Shown here in pieces: positions 1-5,765 of a stretch of 6,478 nt of DNA. The stretch comes from Fluviicola sp. (lineage in GTDB: Bacteria > Bacteroidota > Bacteroidia > Flavobacteriales_D > Crocinitomicaceae), in contig NZ_JASLCN010000421.1 of NCBI RefSeq assembly GCF_030151805.1, positions 1 through 6,478 of the forward strand, written 5' to 3'. The position numbers and the translations under genes are program-made. Within the stretch, counting starts at the first letter, position 1. Each line of letters starts with the position of its first letter. The notes under the pieces were generated by a model. The model saw only the letters and a list, made by a program, of their open reading frames with translations. It was not told the DNA's origin and made no database searches.

Positions 1-31
1 TTTTAAATTTTCGAAGTAAGTTTTAATCTTT

Positions 32-58
32 AAAGGGAAATTTTTGCTTTCCCCCTTT
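32..58 (-). terminator. Possible weak terminator for the marC gene
   Basis: Read on the minus strand, GGGAAA (53-48) can pair with TTTCCC (40-35) around a seven-base GCAAAAA loop, followed by TTTAAAG. The left arm overlaps the C/G-rich repeat, so the two structures compete. It lies about 60 bases past the marC stop codon. The stem is only six base pairs and the T-run is three bases, so this is a weak candidate. Confidence 0.25.
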
Positions 59-79
59 GGAGGGGGATAAAGGGGGAGG
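50..79. repeat. C/G-rich intergenic hairpin repeat
   Basis: The C-run and the two G-runs here can pair in alternative ways. CCCCCT (51-56) pairs with AGGGGG (61-66) around a TTGG loop. Alternatively TCCCCCTTT (50-58) pairs with AAAGGGGGA (69-77) around a 10-base loop, extendable by two G-T wobbles. It stands out against AT-rich flanks, beyond the 3' end of the marC gene. From memory it resembles short C/G-run elements dispersed between genes in environmental Bacteroidota, but I could not search for other copies. It may help end marC transcription, although no T-run directly follows it on the minus strand. Confidence 0.55.
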
Positions 80-116
80 AAAAAACAAATCAGGTTCAAT
101 TTCACAAATCCCTAAC

Positions 117-779
117 TCAAATCAACGACTTAATCCCCGTAACGGCAATTTGCAATCCGACACAAAAAATCAAAAAGGCAATAATGCGATTGAGGATTTT
201 TTCTCCGTCGGGGCCAATGACCCGGATGATTTTTTTGGTGTTTAAGAAGAAAAAGTAAATGAGCAGACACATCAGAATGATCGCCAGCAGGATTGCAGCG
301 GTATTGATGAGGTACACATTGAATTGCTTATCGGCACTGTGTGCGCTTAATGTAAAAAGAACAGACAACGAACCGGCTCCGGTTGTGATAGGAAAGGTAA
401 TCGGATAAAACAAATTATCCTTCACATCGCTATAGCTCGAATGTTCATTCAAATCTGTTTCATTGGAAACTTTTTCGTCTTTTTTGCCCGGAGAAAGCAA
501 ATCCCAGCCAATTTTACAGATCATGATCCCTCCGGCAAGCTGAACAATGGGAATCGTAATTCCAAATAATTCCAGAATCCAATGGCCTGCAAAAAATGCA
601 ATGGTGCATAAAGTGAAAGCGTAAAGGGTGATTTTGGTGACAGCTTTTCGCTTTTCCGCCTGAGGTAAATTAGATAAAAACGGGTTTACAATAAAAGCTG
701 ATCCGATTGGATTTACCACCGGAAATAACGCAATAACTCCAATAAAAAGCATATCAACAAAAGACTGAATTCCGGTCAT
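117..779 (-). CDS. MarC family (NAAT-type) integral membrane protein
   Basis: This 220-residue protein has the usual length and layout of the MarC/UPF0056 family, with about six hydrophobic segments (roughly residues 8-30, 47-66, 70-92, 126-145, 154-178 and 194-218). Family features visible are the NPIG motif at 23-26 in the first segment, a second half-site PITFPITTGAG at about 126-136, and a C-terminal helix beginning IGPDGEKILNRI (188-199). A charged loop at about 97-122 separates the two halves. MarC was once linked to multiple antibiotic resistance in E. coli, but that role was not upheld and the substrate is unknown; transport is inferred only from the family. It acts in the inner membrane. 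The ATG at 779 is the first Met and leads straight into the first membrane segment. The stop is TGA. It lies 83 bases behind the asmA-like gene on the same strand and may be cotranscribed, since no strong promoter is visible in the gap. Confidence 0.9.
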   Translation of the reverse strand: MTGIQSFVDMLFIGVIALFPVVNPIGSAFIVNPFLSNLPQAEKRKAVTKITLYAFTLCTIAFFAGHWILELFGITIPIVQLAGGIMICKIGWDLLSPGKKDEKVSNETDLNEHSSYSDVKDNLFYPITFPITTGAGSLSVLFTLSAHSADKQFNVYLINTAAILLAIILMCLLIYFFFLNTKKIIRVIGPDGEKILNRIIAFLIFCVGLQIAVTGIKSLI

Positions 780-811
780 CTGATCGTGTTTTGGTTAGAT
801 AATAATACACA

Positions 812-858
812 TAATTCTTAATTCCTAATTCCAAATGAAATAAATGAATTAAGTAATT
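812..858. repeat. Tandem heptamers and bulged inverted repeat between asmA-like gene and marC
   Basis: Three tandem seven-base units, TAATTCT TAATTCC TAATTCC, occupy 812-832. The first part (AATTCTTAATTC, 814-824 plus one base upstream) is the inverse complement, apart from a one-base bulge, of GAATTAAGTAATT at 846-858, leaving a loop of about 21 bases. The stem is almost all A/T, and no T-run follows it on the minus strand, so it is a poor intrinsic terminator. It could be an mRNA processing or stability structure in a joint asmA-like/marC transcript, or simply repeat slippage. The 83-base gap holds nothing else I can support. Confidence 0.45.
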
Positions 859-862
859 CGTA

Positions 863-3541
863 CTATTCCACCGTAAATTCCTCTTTCTCCTCGGTCTTGT
901 TTTTTTCCTTGAGCTTTTCACCGAACTTTTTCAATCCTTTTTTCTCCTTTTCGATCTTCTTTTTCTCTTCGAACGGATTTACGTTTTCTTCCTTCCCGAA
1001 TTGAATTTCCAATACTTCATGTTCCTTTTTTGGAGGCAGGTATTTTTTGATGGTTGTGTCTTTCTTAAACAAGCCCAATTCTGATTTCAAGATGGAGATT
1101 GCTTCTTTTTTTGCTTCTTCGCGGTTTTGTTTTGCTTCCTCTTTCCGGGAAGTTTTGTCCCATTCGATAACCGGATCTGACAGGTTTCCGTACATCCGTA
1201 CAAAGATTTTAATTCCGGTTCCGTCGTCTTCCACGATGCCGAATTCCGATTCGTCTTTTTGTTGTTTCAGTTCGCGGAAACGGAAGGCAAATTTGTAATC
1301 AATGTCGTTGTTGAACTTATGTTTTCCGTCGACTGAAATATTGAGGGCATTGGATTTGATTTCCATCTTCGGGATAATGATCGCGCTCTTTTTAATGAAG
1401 ATCGTATTTTCCAGCGTTTCGAACTGAATATTGTTGAGTTTATCCTGAAGCGCATCAATTTCGCGTGCTTTCAGAATCATTTTCGTTTTGGTTGTTTTCA
1501 GATCTTTAGTCAGTGCGGTGAATGTCTGCACATTTTTCAACTGACCGCCTATGACTTTCAATTGAATCTGAGCTTCGATTTCATCTTTCAAAATCCCATA
1601 ATTCAAATCAAACGGAGCTTTTAAATCCAGGATTGCTTCCGCGCGCCCGCTGATATTGTCTTCTTTGATCACCTCCTGATCGAAATTATTCCATTCCCGG
1701 AAAATCGGTTTGAAATAAATGTCTTTCGAACTCAGGTTGGTCGCCAGCTGAAAATATTCCGGTGAAGATTCGACGACTGCCAAACTTCCGCGCACTGTGG
1801 CGTTAGCAGTAATTCCATGCAGTTTTTGAATAACGATGCTTCTGTTTCCAACCGTCATTTCGCCATTGATCTGGGAAAATGTGTGGTGATCTATGTGAAT
1901 GGCGTCCACGTTCAGTTTGACATTTCCATTGATCATTGTAGGAAGCATCCATTCACGAACGTCCAGGTTGGTCTTCGGATCTCCGGCAATGGTATTGGTG
2001 AAATCTTTGAGGTTGATCTTCTGGCTTTCGGCGATGACAGAAACATCCAATGTGTGTTTGTCCTGCAGGAATTGATCGATGTAGTTAAAACTTCCGTTCA
2101 GTTCCAGATCCGATTCCCCCAAATGAACTTTGAGTTCTTCGAGAACGGCTTCACTGCGGTTCAAAATCAGGTTTCCGTAGATGTCGTAGAACTTTCTGGA
2201 ATCATTTTGCAAACGGAAATCTACATTGTCCAATAAGGCATTTCCGCTCCCGTCCACAATTTCAATCGTCGGTCGATTGTTCTCAAACACCGTTTCGAGA
2301 TGAAAACTGGTATTCACTTTTACCCGCCCGGTAAGTTCTTCGATTTTCGGAATCCGGAACAAACCGTGAATGACCTCCAGGTCAACAGACCCTTTTGCCG
2401 AACCACGGTAACTTGGTTTTGAGAATTGCCGCACGGACAAATTCCCGGAAAAAGGACCGCTGATGGTTTGAAAAGCAACATTCCGGATCTCCAGTTCTTC
2501 TTTGCCCTTTCCCTTCATCGTGGAGTAATATCCTTTCAGATCAATGTCTCTCAGTGTTAATCCTTTCGTAGGTTCGGTCAGTTTTCCGTTATCAATGGAG
2601 AACTTGCAGTCTACTTTCGGATAAGAATCTCTTCTGGTTGCATTTTGAAGCGACAAATGAAAAGATGCCGTTCCGGAACCTTTCAATTCGGAAACGGTTT
2701 TCACTTCTTTGATCGCCAGTTTATTTGCCAAATCCGCCAATGGAATTTTATCAGCATCGAGCAGGAGCTTCACTTCTGTGGTATCGATACTTAAATCGAA
2801 ATCGAAGGGAATTCCCGAAAGCAATAATTCTCCGTCCGGAATATTGAATGTTTCCCTGATCTGATCAATGTGAATATTCACCTCAGTAGATGCCTGCTGA
2901 TTGATAATGAAGGGAACCAGACCGTGCTGAATACGCTGTACGTAAAAATGGGCCTCCGTCGCAATGTCGAATTTATCCTGCGTAAAGTTTCCGGCTAAAT
3001 GAATATTCTGAACGTTGGCTTTGTAGCTGCTTTCATTGATCTTGTTCAGATAGGAAAACCGCAAACCGCTGGCCCGGATTGATTCGAGCTTGAGTTTGAA
3101 ATTGGTCTTTTCGCCTGATTCGGATTCTTTGAAAATATCGTAATTGACTTCTCCCTTTTCGTTGACTTTGAGCTGAATGGTTCCCGGTTCGATCACAATT
3201 TTCTTTACATTGTAATTTTCGTTCCAGATATCCATCGGATTGAACTTGAGACGGATTTGTTGCGTATACAAAAGTGTATCGCGACGGGTTGAATTCGGTA
3301 AAGCATCCTGGATAAATACGTTGTTGAAATCGAGGCTTAAATTGGGGAAGGTGCTCCAGAAAGTGAGATCTATTTTATCTACTGTGACTTTGGTCTTCAG
3401 TGTTTTGTTGATTTCCGAAACAGCATAGTCAATAATGTCGTCCTTGAAAACGTACAACAGGATAGAGATCAGTAAAATGAGTGACAGAACAGTTGCAAAA
3501 AACCATTTTAGCGTCTTCACCAACCTCTTCTTCCACTTCAT
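863..3541 (-). CDS. AsmA-like inner-membrane-anchored periplasmic protein
   Basis: This 892-residue protein has the layout of Bacteroidota AsmA-family proteins. A short basic N-terminus (MKWKKRLVK) precedes one membrane helix at about 12-32. An AsmA-like N-terminal segment follows (about 34-120, with TFPNLSLDF at 64-72), then a long beta-rich body. The AsmA C-terminal-like region is at about 630-760, including IGGQLKNVQTF (664-674) and the NISVDGKHKFNNDIDYKF stretch (734-751). The AsmA/TamB/YhdP superfamily forms groove-like bridges that move phospholipid between the membranes or affects outer-membrane assembly. That role here is inferred from the family. The last 95 or so residues (798-892) are very rich in Lys and Glu and probably helical or coiled coil, lying on the periplasmic side given a single N-terminal anchor. 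The ATG at 3541 is supported by the anchor beginning at once; the next Met is residue 103. Stop TAG. The gene is separated from the upstream VWD gene by a terminator, so it needs its own promoter, and a candidate lies directly at its start. Confidence 0.88.
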   Translation of the reverse strand: MKWKKRLVKTLKWFFATVLSLILLISILLYVFKDDIIDYAVSEINKTLKTKVTVDKIDLTFWSTFPNLSLDFNNVFIQDALPNSTRRDTLLYTQQIRLKFNPMDIWNENYNVKKIVIEPGTIQLKVNEKGEVNYDIFKESESGEKTNFKLKLESIRASGLRFSYLNKINESSYKANVQNIHLAGNFTQDKFDIATEAHFYVQRIQHGLVPFIINQQASTEVNIHIDQIRETFNIPDGELLLSGIPFDFDLSIDTTEVKLLLDADKIPLADLANKLAIKEVKTVSELKGSGTASFHLSLQNATRRDSYPKVDCKFSIDNGKLTEPTKGLTLRDIDLKGYYSTMKGKGKEELEIRNVAFQTISGPFSGNLSVRQFSKPSYRGSAKGSVDLEVIHGLFRIPKIEELTGRVKVNTSFHLETVFENNRPTIEIVDGSGNALLDNVDFRLQNDSRKFYDIYGNLILNRSEAVLEELKVHLGESDLELNGSFNYIDQFLQDKHTLDVSVIAESQKINLKDFTNTIAGDPKTNLDVREWMLPTMINGNVKLNVDAIHIDHHTFSQINGEMTVGNRSIVIQKLHGITANATVRGSLAVVESSPEYFQLATNLSSKDIYFKPIFREWNNFDQEVIKEDNISGRAEAILDLKAPFDLNYGILKDEIEAQIQLKVIGGQLKNVQTFTALTKDLKTTKTKMILKAREIDALQDKLNNIQFETLENTIFIKKSAIIIPKMEIKSNALNISVDGKHKFNNDIDYKFAFRFRELKQQKDESEFGIVEDDGTGIKIFVRMYGNLSDPVIEWDKTSRKEEAKQNREEAKKEAISILKSELGLFKKDTTIKKYLPPKKEHEVLEIQFGKEENVNPFEEKKKIEKEKKGLKKFGEKLKEKNKTEEKEEFTVE

Positions 3542-3545
3542 AAAT

Positions 3546-3577
3546 CAAATTTACATCGAAACCTACTGATTAAACAA
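3546..3577 (-). promoter_or_regulatory. Candidate Bacteroidota promoter of the asmA-like gene
   Basis: On the minus strand TAAATTTG (3553-3546) is a perfect match to the Bacteroidota -7 consensus TAnnTTTG. A TTG (3577-3575) lies 21 bases upstream, within the spacing reported for Bacteroidota -33 elements. The -7 element ends only four bases before the ATG, so initiation would fall at or next to the start codon and give a leaderless or nearly leaderless mRNA. A looser match, TACTATTTG (3594-3586), one base too long in its spacer, would give a normal leader instead. AT-rich DNA makes chance matches common. Confidence 0.45.
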
Positions 3578-3642
3578 CAGTACCTCAAATAGTAATTAAC
3601 GTTCAATTTTTAATTTGTTTCAATTCCTGAGAGAATACAAGC

Positions 3643-3670
3643 AAAAAAAAGGAGTCCGAAGACTCCTTTT
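3643..3670 (-). terminator. Intrinsic terminator of the VWD-domain gene
   Basis: Read on the minus strand, AAAAGGAGTC (3670-3661), a TTCG tetraloop (3660-3657) and GACTCCTTTT (3656-3647) form a perfect ten-base-pair stem. The T-run continues to eight bases (3650-3643). The stem starts three bases after the VWD gene's TAG stop. The stable TTCG loop, GC-containing stem core and following T-run are the standard features of a Rho-independent terminator. The A/T outer pairs could also serve the opposite direction, but no plus-strand gene ends here. Confidence 0.92.
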
Positions 3671-3673
3671 GAA

Positions 3674-5551
3674 CTAACCACCTCTTCTAACCGGTGTTGA
3701 AATCGTTTTCGAAGGTGTTGAACTTGGTGTCGAGACCGGTGTAGTTACCGGGCGTTGTACCGGCGTCGACACAGGATTGCTTGGCGGCGGTGTATATTTT
3801 GGTTCCGTTCTAACGGGTTGGGTAATAACTGGTCTGGTAACTACAGGTCGTGTAATTTCAGGCTGTCTGATCACTTCAGGTTGTTTAGTGATCGTACTTT
3901 CAACCTTAACAGGTTTTACAGATTCCGGATTCGAGGAAGAACCAGGTAGAGGATGAGATACTGATCCCGATTGAGTATTGGTGTTTTCTACTTTAACAGG
4001 CTTTGTATTTTCGCCACTGTTATAAACAGGTCTTGTCGTTCTTGTTCCTCCATCGGAATTAATCGTTTCCGGATTTTGAGAAACCGGTGTAGTCACTTCT
4101 CTGTTAGTTGTCCGTTCTCTGTTAATAGACTCTGAACTAACCGGTTTCACTCCGCTTCCTCCTTCCGGATTCTGACCCATCGGTTGAACCTCACGGATAG
4201 TCCTTGTAGGTGTAACTTTGGAATCAGCTTGTCTCACTCCGGGGTCCGGATAACGCTCTCTGAACGGTTTTTGACCGGGATTCACGTTTGGTGTCGGAGT
4301 TCTTACCGGATCCAATTGTCTTCCGGTTGTTCTGTTCGGAATAGTTGGTTTTGGAGTTGGTTCAATGCGTAAGAATCCATTGTCATACATACAAGCGCTT
4401 AAATCCGAGCCCGAAAATCCTCTGCGTTCACATTCTCTTTGAGCTCTTCTGCGGTCGTCCTGACTCAAATCTCCCAATGTACGGTGCACCCGCGGGAAAG
4501 ATAAATCAGTAAAGGCAAGCGTACTTTGGTTGAATCCGTAATCAAATAATGATTCTTCTTGCACAATGCGGTATTGCATGGCGAAATCCTTTGCCAGGAA
4601 TGCCAGGTATTCTTTTTCCAGTACCTGGTCGTTTTGGTTGGAAGAACCGAATACGCCCATGTTCCAGCGGGAAGCAGTCATTGAGCCTCCACGAACATCA
4701 AAATCATCCGAGCTTCTTCCATTCGCATTTCCAAGAATCCCTTCATAGTTGTCAGAACAAGGATAAATTTCAACGGCAATGTTATAGAATCCCATGTTTC
4801 CTGTTCTGGAACCATCTAGTTTTACACGTTCTCCTGTTGGCCAGGTTACTACGTAATTGTTATTTCCGGAAGCACTGATTGTTCCTCCATGTTCCAGGTA
4901 GTAATTTGCGCCGTCGATATAAACAGGCTCTCCTTCAATACGAAGTGGAGTCGTGTTGTTTCCATCCGGTTTTTCGTTGGCATAAAAACAAACACGGTCA
5001 CCGCCAACATTCATTGCTACGGCTGTGTTCAAAGAAAAGTCATCAGATTGTGGGCGCTGGCGAACCTGGATATTTACGTTTCCGCTTCCGGATTTAGCCA
5101 GTGTAAATTCACCTACAGTCTGGAAGGAGTAAGTAGCTCCGTCAAAAGACTTTAAATGCGGATCACCATAAGTTCTTCCCATCACTGGTTTACAGTCCGG
5201 AGTTCGGTTGGTGAAACTGTTCAAACGATTCCATTGGTTTCGCGAAACACTATCGGTATTGGTACTCGATCGCTGAATTTGCGAGCGGATTTTGTTTTGT
5301 GTAGCTTCCGGCATGGCGCTAAACATTTCTGCAGGGGTGTATTCTTCCGGAAAATTGCGATCCGGTGTTGGTCTTTTATTCGCCATCGCTTCCATCGAAG
5401 ATGCAAGCCATTCTCCGCGAACCTGGTCCCAGGCAACCATATCTTTTCTGATAGATTGAAAATCTGTGCCAAAATTCGACTTTTCCTGAGCATGAAGTGT
5501 TCCTAGTGCTGCAAGAGCGAATAATCCAAAGAATGTAAGATGTTTTTTCAT
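3674..5551 (-). CDS. Secreted VWD-domain protein with Pro/Thr-rich tail
   Basis: The start is placed at the ATG at 5551, giving 625 residues, because it begins a clean signal peptide: MKKH, a hydrophobic core, then LHA before Gln (predicted cleavage after Ala21). The reading frame stays open 48 codons further upstream, but that extension reads as translated AT-rich spacer. A VWD domain spans about 125-300, with GDPHLKSFDG (129-138), YSFQTVGEF (141-149) and GILGNANG (271-278) followed by DDF. The cysteine of the usual GLCGN motif is Leu here. A segment at 362-395 with two cysteines (C374, C387; ...ACMYDNGF) resembles the short conserved stretch seen after many VWD domains. Residues about 397-625 are low-complexity Pro/Thr/Ser/Val, with KPVKVE twice (517, 546) and runs of TRPV/TPV, ending RRGG. 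I see no LPXTG, lipobox or type IX secretion C-terminal domain. A DSV at 100-102 fits the Bacteroidota O-glycosylation motif. Export to periplasm or outside is inferred; its ligand is unknown. Confidence 0.85.
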   Translation of the reverse strand: MKKHLTFFGLFALAALGTLHAQEKSNFGTDFQSIRKDMVAWDQVRGEWLASSMEAMANKRPTPDRNFPEEYTPAEMFSAMPEATQNKIRSQIQRSSTNTDSVSRNQWNRLNSFTNRTPDCKPVMGRTYGDPHLKSFDGATYSFQTVGEFTLAKSGSGNVNIQVRQRPQSDDFSLNTAVAMNVGGDRVCFYANEKPDGNNTTPLRIEGEPVYIDGANYYLEHGGTISASGNNNYVVTWPTGERVKLDGSRTGNMGFYNIAVEIYPCSDNYEGILGNANGRSSDDFDVRGGSMTASRWNMGVFGSSNQNDQVLEKEYLAFLAKDFAMQYRIVQEESLFDYGFNQSTLAFTDLSFPRVHRTLGDLSQDDRRRAQRECERRGFSGSDLSACMYDNGFLRIEPTPKPTIPNRTTGRQLDPVRTPTPNVNPGQKPFRERYPDPGVRQADSKVTPTRTIREVQPMGQNPEGGSGVKPVSSESINRERTTNREVTTPVSQNPETINSDGGTRTTRPVYNSGENTKPVKVENTNTQSGSVSHPLPGSSSNPESVKPVKVESTITKQPEVIRQPEITRPVVTRPVITQPVRTEPKYTPPPSNPVSTPVQRPVTTPVSTPSSTPSKTISTPVRRGG

Positions 5552-5765
5552 AACCGCTGGTTTAATTCGAAAAGCTATCAAACAATAAATGTACCGAAAA
5601 ATCGAAGAATTAAAAAATGTTAAAATAAAAACAAAATAACTGATTTGAGAATTGAATTTTAAAACAAGTAAATCCGGCACACAGCTATTTCTCATAAATA
5701 GTTAATAGATAACGAGCAACTTAAACCTAAATTATTGTGTACATTTGCCCAAATAAATTGAGAAA
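5552..5765. other. Divergent intergenic region between VWD and PfkB genes
   Basis: This 214-base AT-rich spacer must hold the promoters of both flanking genes. Toward the PfkB gene there is a perfect -7 element (listed separately). Toward the VWD gene only imperfect minus-strand -7 candidates are visible: TATTGTTTG (5587-5579, spacer one base too long) and TTATTTTG (5639-5632, one mismatch). Neither has a well-spaced TTG upstream. I see no convincing operator palindrome or small gene. The bases just before both start codons are not Shine-Dalgarno-like, as is usual in Bacteroidota. Confidence 0.5.
5740..5747 (+). promoter_or_regulatory. Bacteroidota -7 promoter element of the PfkB gene
   Basis: TACATTTG matches the TAnnTTTG consensus at every fixed position and ends 18 bases before the ATG at 5766. 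Transcription would begin around 5752-5755, leaving a leader of roughly 11-14 bases. No TTG occurs at the expected -33 distance, so the match rests on the -7 element alone. The short leader is A-rich (AAATAAATTGAGAAA) and lacks a Shine-Dalgarno sequence. Confidence 0.6.

Noticed and set aside
57..245. 62-codon plus-strand frame at the left end
   Set aside because: It starts inside the C/G-rich hairpin repeat and runs antisense into the marC 3' end; composition is low-complexity Gly/Lys/Asn and there is no promoter in view.
1817..2236. 139-codon plus-strand open frame
   Set aside because: It lies wholly antisense to the asmA-like gene, and its sequence has no recognisable family features; it is best explained as a shadow of the coding strand.
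3677..4363. Possible CRISPR-like or DNA-level tandem repeat in the VWD tail
   Set aside because: The repetition is at the protein level (short Pro/Thr/Val units) with irregular spacing and diverged codons; there are no regular repeat-spacer units.
4549..5506. Several plus-strand frames of 60-116 codons
   Set aside because: They are antisense to the VWD gene, overlap each other in different frames and are rich in Cys, Arg, His and Ser in the manner of shadow translations.
5552..5695. N-terminal extension of the VWD gene to the ATG at 5695
   Set aside because: The 48 extra codons are AT-rich spacer, would bury a clean signal peptide starting at 5551, and overlap the divergent promoter region.
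5552..5765. Riboswitch or small RNA in the divergent region
   Set aside because: No conserved riboswitch core or strong GC-containing hairpin with a T-run is visible, and the likely PfkB leader is only about a dozen bases.
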